A stretch of DNA of 64,000 bases from Thermopolyspora sp040678635 (GCF_040678635.1 NZ_JBFATZ010000007.1:186001-250000), one strand, 5' to 3'. Shown: positions 1 through 11,397, numbered from the stretch's first letter. The notes: a model not told the origin generated them from the letters alone. Numbers and translations: made by a program.

Positions 1-115
1 GGAGGACTGGCCCGCGATCCCCTGGCCGCCCATCTGACCCGCGCCTGCTTCGCTCCAGAGGGACAGGTCTACTCTTCGGGAGTGACCATCTCTACCAAAT
101 CTGGAGGGAACGGGC

Positions 116-895
116 GTGTGTACGGTTGTCCTCGGTTTCGCCCCGGAAGCGGACATACCACTCATGCTGGTGGGCGTCCGCGACGAGTTCGCCGGGCGCG
201 CGTGGCTCCCCCCGGACCGGCACTGGCCTGACCATCCCGGCGTGATCGGCGGGCTCGACCTGCTGGCCGGCGGCACCTGGCTGGCCGTCGATCCCGCCCT
301 GCCCCGGGCCGCGGCCCTGCTGAACGGGCGCGGCGCCCCCGCGCCCGAGGACCGGCGCCGCTCGCGGGGCGAACTGCCGCTGCTCGCCGTACGGGCCGGT
401 GACCTGCCCGACCGGGACCCCGCCCACTACGACCCCTTTCACCTGGTGCTCGCCGAGCCCACCGGCGTACGGCTGTGGCACTGGGACGGCGAGGTGCTGA
501 CGGAGGACAAGCTCCCCGAGGGCGTCCACATCATCGTGAACAGCGGCTGGGAGCGCGGCGACGAGAACGAGCGCGTCGCCCACTTCCGCCCTCTTTTCAG
601 CGCCGCCTGGCCCGTCGGCTCGGGCCCACGCCCGGCCGCGCTTCGAGAGGATGACGCGGAGCGCCGGTGGCGCCGGTGGCGGGATCTCGCGTCGGGGGAG
701 GGGATCCCGGTCGACGACCCCCGGGCGCTCGTGGTCCGCCACGATCTCGGCGAGCGGGGCGTCTGGGGAACGTCCTCGATCACCCTGCTGGCCCTCGCGC
801 CGGGCGGCGTGCGCTACGACTTCTGCCCCCGGCCCGACGACCCCTCGACCTGGTACCCCGTGCTCGGCGAGGACCCGGCCGCCGCGATGCCCTGA
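116..895 (+). CDS. NRDE (TANGO2-like) family protein
   Basis: The product is a soluble protein of 259 residues, close to the usual NRDE/TANGO2 length. No biochemical reaction is established for bacterial members. The sequence opens Met-Cys-Thr, so Cys2 would be the N-terminal nucleophile-like residue typical of this Ntn-hydrolase-related family. The signature tetrapeptide appears as V-R-D-E at residues 21-24, followed by a Trp and a downstream G-T-W-L strand around residue 53. The GTG at 116 is chosen because GGAGGG sits at 103-108 with good spacing and because it places the Cys at position 2. It stands alone, 89 bases before mshC. The family assignment is firm and the function is unknown. 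Confidence 0.8.
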   Translation: MCTVVLGFAPEADIPLMLVGVRDEFAGRAWLPPDRHWPDHPGVIGGLDLLAGGTWLAVDPALPRAAALLNGRGAPAPEDRRRSRGELPLLAVRAGDLPDRDPAHYDPFHLVLAEPTGVRLWHWDGEVLTEDKLPEGVHIIVNSGWERGDENERVAHFRPLFSAAWPVGSGPRPAALREDDAERRWRRWRDLASGEGIPVDDPRALVVRHDLGERGVWGTSSITLLALAPGGVRYDFCPRPDDPSTWYPVLGEDPAAAMP

Positions 896-971
896 ACCGG
901 AACGCGTGGTGTGCGAGGGGAGGGCGTGAAAACGGACACCCCGGGGTGATCCGAACCGACCAGGGCGGATA

Positions 972-977
972 TAGGCT
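972..977 (+). promoter_or_regulatory. Candidate -10 hexamer for a leaderless mshC transcript
   Basis: TAGGCT lies exactly seven bases before the mshC ATG and no Shine-Dalgarno sequence is present. Transcription would start at or next to the A of the start codon. No convincing -35 hexamer is visible. The same spacing recurs at several other genes in the window. Confidence 0.45.
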
Positions 978-984
978 CTGGCAT

Positions 985-2199
985 ATGCGTTCGTGGTCCG
1001 CGCCCAAGCTTCCTCACCTGCCCGGAGCAGGTCGTCGCCTGCGGTTGTTCGACACCGCCGCCCGAGAGACCCGCCCGGTCGGCCCCGGAGAGGGGGAGGC
1101 CCGCATGTACGTCTGCGGCGTCACCCCCTACGACGCCACCCACCTCGGTCACGCCAACACCTACGTGACGTTCGACCTGGTGAACCGCGTGTGGCGGGAC
1201 GCCGGACATCCGGTCCACTACGTGCAGAACGCCACCGACGTGGACGATCCACTGCTTGAGCGTGCCGAGCGGGACGGCGTCGACTGGCGCGACCTCGCCG
1301 CGGGCGAGACCGACAAGTACCGGGCGGACATGGCGGCGCTGCGGGTCATCCCGCCGCGGGAGTACGTCGCCGTCACCGAGGTGATCGACCAGATCGCCGA
1401 GCTGGTCGTCCGGCTCAGGGAGAAGGGCGCGGCCTACGACCTCGACGGCGACGTGTACTTCTCGGTGGCCGCCGCGCCGAAGTTCGGCGCGGTGTCCGGA
1501 TACTCCGAGGCCGAGATGCTGGACCTGTTCGCCGAGCGCGGCGGCGACCCGGACCGCCCCGGCAAGCGCAACCGGCTCGACTGGCTGCTGTGGCGCGCCG
1601 AGCGCCCCGGCGAGCCGTCCTGGCCCTCGCCGCTCGGCCCCGGCCGCCCCGGCTGGCACATCGAGTGCACCGCGATCGCCCTGAACAACCTCGGCCCCGG
1701 GTTCGACCTGATGGGCGGCGGCAGCGATCTGATCTTCCCGCACCACGAGATGGGCGCGAGCGAGGGGCACGTCGCCACGGGGGAGTGGCCGTTCGCCAAG
1801 GGCGTCGCGCACAGCGGCATGGTCGCCCTCGACGGGGAGAAGATGTCCAAGTCGCGGGGCAACCTGGTGTTCGTCTCCGCGCTGCGCAACGATCTCGACC
1901 CGATGGCGATCCGCCTCGCGCTGCTGTCCCACCACTACCGCGCCGACTGGGAGTGGACCCCCGCCCTCGGCCGCGCCGCCACCGAGCGCCTGGAGCGCTG
2001 GCGTGCCGCCGTCGCCCGCGACCGGGGGCCGGACGCCCTGCCGTCGCTCGCGCAGGTCCGCGACCGCCTCGCCGACGACCTCGACACGGTCGCCGCCCTG
2101 GCCGCCGTCGACGCCTGGGCCGCCGCCGACGGCGACGATCCGGACGCCCCCGCGCTCGTCCGCGACCTCGTCGACGCCCTGCTCGGCATCGCCCTGTAG
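985..2199 (+). CDS. mshC: Cysteine:GlcN-Ins ligase of mycothiol biosynthesis
   Basis: MshC joins L-cysteine to 1-D-myo-inosityl-2-amino-2-deoxy-glucopyranoside in an ATP-dependent step of mycothiol synthesis in the cytosol. The 404-residue protein is a class I aminoacyl-tRNA-synthetase-like enzyme. It has a zinc-ligand Cys44 in Y-V-C-G-V-T-P-Y-D, the HIGH-type motif H-L-G-H at 53-56, a second zinc region W-H-I-E-C-T-A, and K-M-S-K-S at 286-290. It lacks the C-terminal tRNA-binding extension of CysS, which separates MshC from cysteinyl-tRNA synthetase. An open frame extends further upstream, but ATG 985 gives the family's normal N-terminus and sits seven bases after a TANNNT hexamer. It is convergent with the deformylase gene. 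Confidence 0.95.
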   Translation: MRSWSAPKLPHLPGAGRRLRLFDTAARETRPVGPGEGEARMYVCGVTPYDATHLGHANTYVTFDLVNRVWRDAGHPVHYVQNATDVDDPLLERAERDGVDWRDLAAGETDKYRADMAALRVIPPREYVAVTEVIDQIAELVVRLREKGAAYDLDGDVYFSVAAAPKFGAVSGYSEAEMLDLFAERGGDPDRPGKRNRLDWLLWRAERPGEPSWPSPLGPGRPGWHIECTAIALNNLGPGFDLMGGGSDLIFPHHEMGASEGHVATGEWPFAKGVAHSGMVALDGEKMSKSRGNLVFVSALRNDLDPMAIRLALLSHHYRADWEWTPALGRAATERLERWRAAVARDRGPDALPSLAQVRDRLADDLDTVAALAAVDAWAAADGDDPDAPALVRDLVDALLGIAL

Positions 2200-2308
2200 C
2201 AAAACGTTCTGTAAGCGATCATCGCGTCGCCCTGATCGACGCAGAGTGATCGCGTGCGGGGCGGGCGTGTTACGGCCACGAGTATCGGGCCGCCCGCCCC
2301 GGCGTCCG

Positions 2309-2872
2309 TTACGGGGATTCGTTCCCGGCGGTCGCGCGGGACTCGGCGAACGCCGTCAGGAAGCGCCGCCGCTCCTCCTCGGGGAGGCGGTCGACGAACA
2401 GGACGCCGTCGAGGTGGTCGACCTCGTGCTGCAGGACGCGGGCCAGGGTGCCGATCGCCCGGATGGTCTGCGGCTTGCCGTACATGTCCCGGCCACGCGC
2501 CACCACCGAGAAGGCACGTTCCAACGGAAACCACAGCCCGGGCGCCGACAGGCAGGCCTCGTCGGCGGTGACCCGGCGGTCGGCGAGTTCGAGCCTGGGG
2601 TTCACCAGGTGGCCGCTTCGGCCGTCCACGTCGAAGGCGACCACGCGAAGCGGGACGCCGACCTGCGGGGCGGCCAGCCCGGCGCGCCCCACCCCCGCGC
2701 GCATCAGGTGATGCAGGGATTTCACCAGGTCGCGGACGGATCGGTCGAACGTCACCACCGGTTCGCACACCGATCGCAGCACCGGATCGTCGAACAGCCG
2801 GATCCGATGCCTGGCGCCTGCGGTTCCCTCGCCCCTTGTGGCCAACCCCACTCCCCGAAGCCGTGACGACAC
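2309..2872 (-). CDS. def: Peptide deformylase
   Basis: The enzyme removes the N-formyl group from nascent polypeptides. All three family motifs are visible in the 187-residue form: G-L-A-A-P-Q-V-G near residues 65-72, E-A-C-L-S with metal-ligand Cys107, and Q-H-E-V-D-H with ligands His149 and His153 and catalytic Glu150. Motif II reads E-A-C-L-S instead of E-G-C-L-S, a variant seen in type III-like or secondary deformylases, so activity may be reduced. The frame stays open to 3022, but that stretch has no homologous character. The GTG at 2872 gives a normal family length. It is divergent from narK, so its promoter lies in 2873-3101. Confidence 0.88.
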   Translation of the reverse strand: MSSRLRGVGLATRGEGTAGARHRIRLFDDPVLRSVCEPVVTFDRSVRDLVKSLHHLMRAGVGRAGLAAPQVGVPLRVVAFDVDGRSGHLVNPRLELADRRVTADEACLSAPGLWFPLERAFSVVARGRDMYGKPQTIRAIGTLARVLQHEVDHLDGVLFVDRLPEEERRRFLTAFAESRATAGNESP

Positions 2873-2943
2873 TGGAAGAGCTTCCCCGCCCCTCCGGACA
2901 CCAACCGTATCGTCACGCCGCCCCGCCCCGCGATCTTGGCGGT

Positions 2944-3058
2944 GTTTCGGCCGTGTTGCCCAGGTGAAACGTGTGGATTGCGTGTTACGCCGGTGCGTTA
3001 CATGTAACCGGCGCACGGTCACGATGCGTCAAGGTGCGTAACCACCTCCTCCTAGCTT
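2944..3058 (+). promoter_or_regulatory. narK control region with phased half-sites
   Basis: Three 11-bp-phased boxes occur at 2944 (gtttc), 2955 (gttgc) and 2966 (gaaac). The perfect palindrome GTTACATGTAAC is at 2997-3008. Three 10-bp-phased direct repeats follow at 3018 (gtcac), 3028 (gtcaa) and 3038 (gtaac). A candidate -10 hexamer TAGCTT lies at 3053-3058. GlnR sites in actinobacteria are gTnAc/GaAAc boxes spaced 11 bp apart, and OmpR-type activators bind phased direct repeats over the -35 region. Assigning these boxes to GlnR or to the regulator at 11636 is inference. Confidence 0.4.
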
Positions 3059-3101
3059 CGGTAACCGAACAGGCCGAGAAGCCACACTCGCGGGAGGAAC
3101 G

Positions 3102-4478
3102 ATGACGGTGGCCGACGTGGCCCGGACCGGCGACGGGAAGGGACCGACCAAGGGGCGCTGGATCAGCGACTGGCGCCCGGACGACCCCGCATTCTGGGAG
3201 ACCACCGGCAAGAAGGTCGCCCGCCGCAACCTGATCTTCTCCATCCTCGCCGAGCACCTGGGCTTCACCCTGTGGACGGTGTGGAGCATCGTCGCGGTCA
3301 AGCTCAGCGCCTACGAGTTCTCCACCGACCAGCTCTTCTGGATCGTCGCGCTGCCCAACCTCGTCGGCTCGGCCCTGCGCCTGCCGTACACGTTCGCCCC
3401 GGCCAAGTTCGGCGGGCGGAACTGGACCACGGTGAGCGCGGCGCTGCTGCTGATCCCCGCGGTGCTGCTCGCGGTGGCGGTGAGCAACCCCGGCACGCCG
3501 TACTGGCTGTTCCTGGTGATCGCGGTGACGGCGGGGTTCGGCGGCGGCAACTTCGCCTCCAGCATGGCCAACATCACCTACTTCTACCCCGAGAAGCGGC
3601 AGGGCTGGGCGCTCGGCCTCAACGCCGCCGGGGGCAACATCGGCGTCAGCTCCGTGCAGCTCGTCATGCCGCTGGTGATCGCCGGGTTCGGCCTGGCGGC
3701 GGCCGGGCTGTTCTGGGTGCCGTTCATCATCGCCGCCACGGTCTGCGCCTGGCTGTTCATGGACAACCTCACCACCGCCAAGGCCGACCCGCGCGAGCAG
3801 ATGCGGGTGGCCGGCAAGGCGCAGACGTGGATCATGTCCTTCCTCTACATCGGCACCTTCGGGTCGTTCATCGGCTACACCACCGCCTTCCCGCTGCTGA
3901 TCAACAGCCAGTTCCCGGAGTACGGCGGCCTGGTCGGCCTGGCCTTCCTCGGCGCGCTCGTCGGCTCCCTGGTACGGCCGCTCGGCGGGCTGCTGTCGGA
4001 CCGCATGGGCGGCGCGCGGGTGACGCTGTGGAACTTCGCCGCGATGATCGGCGCGGTCGCGCTCGTCGGCGCCGGCCTCAACGCCCACAACGTCTGGCTG
4101 TTCTTCGGCGCCTACATGCTGCTCGTCACCACCACCGGCGTCGGTAACGGCTCCACCTACCGCATGATCCCCGCGATCTTCCGGGCGAAGGCCGTCGAGG
4201 GCGTCTCCCCGGCCGACGAGAAGGCGTACGCGGCGGCGCTGCTGACCGGCAAGCGCAACAGCTCGGCCGCGATCGGCATCATCTCGGCGATCGGCGCCTT
4301 CGGCGGATTCTTCATCAACCGCGGCTTCGGCACCTCGATCGCCGCCACCGGCGGGGCGAGCGCCGCCCTGATCGCCTTCGCCGCCTTCTACGCCATCTGC
4401 TTCGCCGTCACCTGGTGGTGCTACCTGCGTACCGTCGGCGTGCGGTTCGCCCCCAGCCTCGCCGCCGCACGGGTCTGA
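3102..4478 (+). CDS. narK: Nitrate/nitrite MFS transporter (NarK family)
   Basis: This is a 458-residue inner-membrane transporter with about twelve hydrophobic segments. It imports nitrate or exchanges it for nitrite. The nitrate-porter signature G-F-G-G-G-N-F-A-S-S-M-A-N is present around residue 146, followed by Y-F-Y-P. The equivalent second-half glycine-rich stretch reads T-T-T-G-V-G-N-G-S-T around residue 345. The ATG at 3102 follows GGGAGGAA. It precedes the nitrate reductase by 284 bases and a strong hairpin, so it is probably transcribed separately but serves the same pathway. Direction of transport cannot be read from sequence; import for assimilation is inferred from context. Confidence 0.92.
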   Translation: MTVADVARTGDGKGPTKGRWISDWRPDDPAFWETTGKKVARRNLIFSILAEHLGFTLWTVWSIVAVKLSAYEFSTDQLFWIVALPNLVGSALRLPYTFAPAKFGGRNWTTVSAALLLIPAVLLAVAVSNPGTPYWLFLVIAVTAGFGGGNFASSMANITYFYPEKRQGWALGLNAAGGNIGVSSVQLVMPLVIAGFGLAAAGLFWVPFIIAATVCAWLFMDNLTTAKADPREQMRVAGKAQTWIMSFLYIGTFGSFIGYTTAFPLLINSQFPEYGGLVGLAFLGALVGSLVRPLGGLLSDRMGGARVTLWNFAAMIGAVALVGAGLNAHNVWLFFGAYMLLVTTTGVGNGSTYRMIPAIFRAKAVEGVSPADEKAYAAALLTGKRNSSAAIGIISAIGAFGGFFINRGFGTSIAATGGASAALIAFAAFYAICFAVTWWCYLRTVGVRFAPSLAAARV

Positions 4479-4536
4479 CCCCGGCGGCGCCGAAACGACC
4501 CCATATCCGACCCCACCACCCAGCCTCACCACCCAG

Positions 4537-4564
4537 CCCCGGCGGGCCGTACGGCCCACCGGGG
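4537..4564. terminator. Hairpin terminator after narK
   Basis: This is a 28-bp palindrome with one C-A mismatch. The left arm is CCCCGGCGGGCCGT and the right arm ACGGCCCACCGGGG. It lies 58 bases after the narK stop. There is no T-run, as is common for actinobacterial terminators. Confidence 0.6.
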
Positions 4565-4720
4565 CGTCGGCGAGCCGGTGGAAACCCGATCGGCGCAGGC
4601 CACCGGCGGAGCGCCGCGCATCCCCGCACCCCGATCGCACTCCGGACGCACACGCCTTCGCACGCCCGCCGGCCTCACAGCGGAGCCGCCTCACTGTGGG
4701 GCCGACCCGGTGTGAATTCG

Positions 4721-4762
4721 GTTAGCGCCTTGTAGCACAGCGGTAACAGAAGGGACCCAGCG

Positions 4763-4779
<17 letters not shown>
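4721..4779 (+). promoter_or_regulatory. Five 11-bp-phased boxes before the nitrate reductase gene
   Basis: Boxes gttag (4721), gtagc (4732), gtaac (4743), gaccc (4754) and gaaac (4765) are spaced exactly 11 bp. They resemble the GlnR pattern gTnAc-N6-GaAAc. TATAAG at 4774-4779 follows directly and could be a -10 element, although its sixth base is not T. If so, the first codon of the nitrate reductase would be ATG 4793, 4799 or 4829 rather than GTG 4763. Confidence 0.4.
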
Positions 4780-6936
<2,157 letters not shown>

Positions 6937-6940
<4 letters not shown>

Positions 6941-8385
6941 GGAACGGTCAACGGCACCGGGGTCGGCCGCCCAGGCTGGTCGTCGTCGGCAACGGCATGG
7001 CGGGCTCGCGCCTGGTCGGCGAGGTGCGCGCCCGCGACAGGAACATCCGGATCACCGTCTTCGGCGCCGAGGCGTGGCAACCGTACAACCGGGTGCTGCT
7101 GTCCAACGTGGTCGCCGGCACCTCCCGGCCCGACCAGGTGCGGCTGCTCGACCCCTCCTGGTACGGCGAGCACGACGTCACCGCCCGCCTCGGCGTCGAG
7201 GTGACGGCGATCGACCGCGAGGCCAGGACGGTCGTGGCGGCCGACGGGACGCGCGAGCCGTACGACATCCTCGTGCTGGCCCTCGGCAGCGAGCCGGTGG
7301 TGCCGCCGATCGAGGGCGCCGAGCGGGCCGTCGCCTTTCGCACGCTCGACGACTGCGAGCGCATCGTCAAGGAGGCGCAGACCGCCCGCCGCGCCGTCGT
7401 CGTCGGCGGCGGGCTGCTCGGCGTCGAGGCGGCGCGCGGCCTGGCCGGGCGCGGCATGCCGGTCACCCTGGTCCACCTCGCCGAGCACCTGATGGAACGC
7501 CAGCTCGACGCCGAGGCCGGGCTGGTGCTGGGGCAGACCCTCGCCGGGCTCGGCGTGGACATCCGCACCGGCGCCAGCGTCACCGCCATCCGCGGCGACG
7601 GCCCCGGCCACCTGGTCGAGCTGACCGGCGGCGAGACGATCGAGGCCGACCTGGTGGTGTTCGCCTGCGGCGTGCGGCCCGTCACCGCGCTGGCCCGCGA
7701 GGCCGGTCTGGAGGTCGAGCGCGGCATCGTCGTCGACGACGAGATGCGCACCGACGACCCGGCGATCTACGCGATCGGGGAGTGCTGCCAGCACGCCGGC
7801 ACCGTGTACGGCCTGGTCGCCCCCGCCTGGGAGCAGGCGGGCGTGGTCGCCGACCTGATCACCGGGACCGACGCGGGCGCGCGCTACACCGGCTCGCGGC
7901 TGGTCACCCGGCTCAAGGCGGCCAGCGTGGAGCTCGCCGCGATGGGGGAGACGCACCTGACCGAGGACGACGCCGAGATCGTCCGCTTCAGCCACCGTCG
8001 CAACGGCACCTACCGCAAGCTCGTCATCCGCGACGACCGGCTGGTCGGGGTGATCCTGCTCGGCGAGAGCCCGGCGGTCGGCACCCTCACCCAGTTGTAC
8101 GACCGGGGCGCCCCGCTGCCCGGCGACCGGGCCGGGCTGTTGTTCCCCGGCGTGGGCGGCGGTGCCGCGGTCGCCGACAGCCCGGTGCGCATGCCGGACT
8201 CGGCCAAGGTGTGCCAGTGCAACAACGTGACCAAGGGCCAGATCCGGGCCTGCTGGGAGTCCGGCGCCCGGGACGCCGACGCCGTGGCCGCCGCCACCCG
8301 GGCCACCACCGGGTGCGGGAGCTGCCGCGACGCGGTGGAGGGCATCGTCGGCTGGCTGTGCGAGCAGGAAGGGGTTTCGGCGTGA
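6937..8385 (+). CDS. nasB: Nitrate reductase electron-transfer subunit (NasB-like FAD/NAD oxidoreductase)
   Basis: This 482-residue flavoprotein probably passes electrons from NAD(P)H to the nitrate reductase encoded just upstream. An FAD-binding V-V-V-G-N-G-M-A-G motif lies near residues 13-21. An NAD(P)-binding V-V-V-G-G-G-L-L-G lies near residue 152. The C-terminus holds a BFD-like [2Fe-2S] domain with C-Q-C-N-N-V and a later C-G-S-C. The protein is collinear with the first half of the adjacent NirB but lacks the siroheme domain, so the two genes look like paralogues. It overlaps both neighbours by four bases. The role follows from context and from Bacillus NasB; the exact donor is inferred. 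Confidence 0.82.
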
Positions 8386-10880
8386 GCGCCGTAGCGGCGA
8401 ACGGGAACGGAACGGACGCGATGAGGCTCGTCGTCGTCGGGCACGGCCCGGCCGCGCACCGGCTCATCGAGAAGCTGAAGGCCCTGGGGTTCGGCGGCGT
8501 GATCACCGTGCTGGGGGAGGAGCCCCGGCCCGCGTACGACCGGGTCGCGCTCACCTCCTACCTGGGCGGCAAGAGCGCCGAGGACCTCACCTACCCGGTG
8601 CCCGAGGACGTCACGCTGCGGCTGGGCGACCCGGTGACCGGCATCGACCGCCAGGCCCGGCGGGTGCTCACCGCCTCCGGGCACGCCGAGCCGTACGACG
8701 TGCTCGTGCTCGCCACCGGATCCAGGCCGTTCGTGCCGCCGGTGCCCGGCCACGACCTGCCCGGATGCTTCGTCTACCGGACCATCGAGGACCTGGACGC
8801 CATCCGGGACCGGGCCCGGGACGCCGCCGCGGGCGTGGTGGTCGGCGGCGGCCTGCTCGGCCTGGAGGCCGCCGACGCGCTGCGCGGGCTCGGGCTCGCC
8901 ACCCACGTCGTCGAGATGAGCCCCTGGCTCATGCCCCGGCAGGTGGACGAGGGCGGCGGCGCGGTGCTGCGCGGCCACGTCGAGGCCCTGGGGCTGACCG
9001 TGCACACCGGCGCGGGCGTGGAGCGCGTCGAGGCCGGGCCCGACGGGCGGGTGGCCCGCATGGTCATGCCCGGCGGCGCGGTCATCGAGACCGACCTGGT
9101 GGTCTTCTCCGCCGGCGTACGGCCCCGCGACGAGCTGGCCCGCGGCTGCGGCCTGGAGGTCGGCCCGCGCGGCGGCATCGCCGTCGACTCCGGCATGCGT
9201 ACCAGCGACCCGGCGATCTACGCCATCGGCGAGTGCGCGCTCGTCGGCGGCATGGTCTACGGCCTGGTCGGGCCGTGCTTCACCCAGGCCGAGGTGGCCG
9301 CGGGCCGCATCTGCGGCGGCGCGGACGAGTTCACCTCCGCCGACCTGTCCACCAAGCTCAAGCTGCTCGGCGTGGACGTGGCCAGCTTCGGCGACATCAC
9401 CCCCGAGGGCGCGCTCGACGTGACGTACCTGGACCCGATCGAGGGCGTGTACAAGAAGCTGTTCGTCAGCGACGACGCGCGCACCCTGCTCGGCGGCATC
9501 TGCGTCGGGGACGCCAAGCCGTACGACAGCCTGCGGCCGATGGTGGGCCGCGAGCTGCCGGGCAGCCCGACCGAGCTGCTGTTCGCCGGGACCGGCGGCG
9601 TCGCCGTGGACCTCCCCGACGACGCGCAGGTGTGCTCCTGCAACAACGTCACCGCCGGGCGCATCCGCGCCGCCATCGCCGACGAGGGCTGCGACGACGT
9701 CGCCACAATCAAGAAGTGCACCCGGGCCGGCACCACCTGCGGAAGCTGCGTCCCGATGCTCCAGACCATCCTCGTCAAGTCCGGCGTGGAGGTCGGCAAG
9801 GCGCTGTGCGAGCACTTCGCCTACAGCAGGGCCGAGCTGTTCGACATCGTGCGGGTGCGCGGCATCACCACCTTCTCCCAGCTCATCGCCGAGCACGGCA
9901 CCGGACGCGGCTGCGACGTGTGCAAGCCCACGGTCGCGTCCATCCTCGCCTCCCTCGGCAACGGCCACATCCTCGACGGTGAGCAGGCCGCGCTGCAGGA
10001 CACCAACGACCACTTCCTCGCCAACATCCAGAAGAACGGCACCTACTCGGTCGTGCCGCGCATCCCCGGCGGCGAGATCACCCCGGAGAAGCTCATCGTC
10101 ATCGGCGAGGTGGCCCGCGACTTCGGCCTCTACACCAAGATCACCGGAGGCCAGCGCATCGACCTGTTCGGCGCCCGCGTCGAGCAGCTCCCGCGGATCT
10201 GGAAGCGCCTGGTCGACGCCGGCTTCGAATCCGGTCACGCGTACGGCAAGGCGCTGCGCACGGTGAAGTCCTGCGTCGGCTCGACCTGGTGCCGGTACGG
10301 CGTACAGGACTCGGTCGGCATGGCCATCGCCCTCGAACTGCGCTACCGGGGCCTGCGCTCCCCGCACAAGATCAAGGCGGCGGTGTCGGGCTGCGCCCGC
10401 GAGTGCGCCGAGGCGCGCGGCAAGGACTTCGGGGTCATCGCCACCGAGCAGGGCTGGAACCTGTACGTCGGCGGCAACGGCGGCTTCAAGCCCCGCCACG
10501 CCGACCTGCTCGCCGCCGACCTGTCCGACGAGGACCTGGTGCGCGCCATCGACCGGTTCCTGATGTTCTACATCCGCACCGCCGACCGGCTGCAGCGTAC
10601 CGCCGCCTGGCTGGAGGCCCTGGACGGCGGGCTCGACTACCTCCGTGAGGTGATCATGGAGGACTCGCTGGGCATCTGCGCCGACCTCGACGCCCAGATG
10701 GAGCGGCACGTGGCCGGATACGTCGACGAGTGGCGCGCCACCATCGAGGATCCGGAGAAGCTGCGCCGCTTCGTCAGCTTCGTCAACGCGCCCGACACCC
10801 CCGACCCCTCGATCGTCTTCGAAACCGAACGCGACCAGATCAAGCCCATCCTGATCCCATTGGAGATGGTCCGATCATGA
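8382..10880 (+). CDS. nirB: Assimilatory nitrite reductase large subunit
   Basis: NirB reduces nitrite to ammonium using NAD(P)H, FAD, siroheme and a [4Fe-4S] cluster. The 832-residue protein has an FAD motif V-V-V-G-H-G-P-A-A near residue 17, an NAD motif V-V-G-G-G-L-L-G near residue 154, a BFD-like C-S-C-N-N-V near 416 followed by C-G-S-C, and a second Cys-rich segment ending C-D-V-C near 513. The siroheme/4Fe-4S ligands appear as C-V-G-S-T-W-C near 630 and C-A-R-E-C near 669. GTG 8382 overlaps the upstream stop (GTGA); ATG 8421 is an alternative. The far longer open frame upstream is a shadow of nasB. It overlaps nirD by ATGA. Confidence 0.95.
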   Translation: MSAVAANGNGTDAMRLVVVGHGPAAHRLIEKLKALGFGGVITVLGEEPRPAYDRVALTSYLGGKSAEDLTYPVPEDVTLRLGDPVTGIDRQARRVLTASGHAEPYDVLVLATGSRPFVPPVPGHDLPGCFVYRTIEDLDAIRDRARDAAAGVVVGGGLLGLEAADALRGLGLATHVVEMSPWLMPRQVDEGGGAVLRGHVEALGLTVHTGAGVERVEAGPDGRVARMVMPGGAVIETDLVVFSAGVRPRDELARGCGLEVGPRGGIAVDSGMRTSDPAIYAIGECALVGGMVYGLVGPCFTQAEVAAGRICGGADEFTSADLSTKLKLLGVDVASFGDITPEGALDVTYLDPIEGVYKKLFVSDDARTLLGGICVGDAKPYDSLRPMVGRELPGSPTELLFAGTGGVAVDLPDDAQVCSCNNVTAGRIRAAIADEGCDDVATIKKCTRAGTTCGSCVPMLQTILVKSGVEVGKALCEHFAYSRAELFDIVRVRGITTFSQLIAEHGTGRGCDVCKPTVASILASLGNGHILDGEQAALQDTNDHFLANIQKNGTYSVVPRIPGGEITPEKLIVIGEVARDFGLYTKITGGQRIDLFGARVEQLPRIWKRLVDAGFESGHAYGKALRTVKSCVGSTWCRYGVQDSVGMAIALELRYRGLRSPHKIKAAVSGCARECAEARGKDFGVIATEQGWNLYVGGNGGFKPRHADLLAADLSDEDLVRAIDRFLMFYIRTADRLQRTAAWLEALDGGLDYLREVIMEDSLGICADLDAQMERHVAGYVDEWRATIEDPEKLRRFVSFVNAPDTPDPSIVFETERDQIKPILIPLEMVRS

Positions 10881-11329
10881 CGATGCTCGACACGATGACC
10901 ACGGCGACCACGGCGACCACGGCGACCACGGCGACCACGGCGACCACGGCGACCACAGTGACCACCACGAGCACGGCCACCACGAGCACGGCGACCGCGA
11001 CCCGCCCGGGTGCCTGGACCGCCGTCTGCGCGTACACCGACCTGCTCCCCGAGCGCGGCGCCTGCGTGCTGGTGGACGGCGAGCAGATCGCGATCTTCCG
11101 CACCTTCGACGGCGAGCTCTTCGCGATCGGGAACCGCGATCCCTACAGCGGCGCCTACGTGCTCTCCCGCGGCATCGTGGGCACCAGGCGAGGCGAGCCG
11201 ACCGTGGCCTCGCCCATGCACAAGCAGGTCTTCTCCCTGGTCACCGGGCGCTGCCTGGACGACCCCGAGACGGCCGTGCCGGTCTACCCGGTCCGCGTCC
11301 ACGACGGCGCGGTGGAGGTCGGCCGTTGA
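10877..11329 (+). CDS. nirD: Nitrite reductase small subunit
   Basis: NirD is the Rieske-fold partner of NirB. Residues from about 45 onward match the family, with N-R-D-P-Y-S-G-A and S-P-M-H-K-Q-V-F. As is normal for NirD, the Rieske Cys/His cluster ligands are absent. The start ATG overlaps the nirB stop. The N-terminus is unusual: residues 8-28 are six perfect T-T-A tripeptides plus one T-T-V, encoded by a 9-bp tandem repeat, followed by more Thr/Ala/Ser. This tail adds about 40 residues to a roughly 110-residue domain. The hairpin at 11462 probably ends the operon. Confidence 0.93.
   Translation: MTMLDTMTTATTATTATTATTATTATTVTTTSTATTSTATATRPGAWTAVCAYTDLLPERGACVLVDGEQIAIFRTFDGELFAIGNRDPYSGAYVLSRGIVGTRRGEPTVASPMHKQVFSLVTGRCLDDPETAVPVYPVRVHDGAVEVGR
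10898..10960 (+). repeat. 9-bp tandem repeat inside nirD
   Basis: Seven in-frame units of ACCACGGCG, the last one varied, encode the Thr-Thr-Ala tail of NirD. Because each unit is three codons, copy-number change would not break the frame. Confidence 0.95.
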
Positions 11330-11397
11330 CCCATCCCGCAGCGCGGTGCGGACCGGCCCTCGCGGCACCGGCCGGTCCTCCCGGCCCGCCCCGGACG

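Noticed and set aside
1..91. Possible end of an upstream gene; one frame reads to a TGA at 35-37.
   Set aside because: Only about a dozen codons are visible and no family can be recognised, so it is not listed as a gene.
10220..10240. ttcgaatccgg resembles a tRNA T-loop.
   Set aside because: It lies inside nirB in frame and no acceptor or anticodon stem can be drawn around it.
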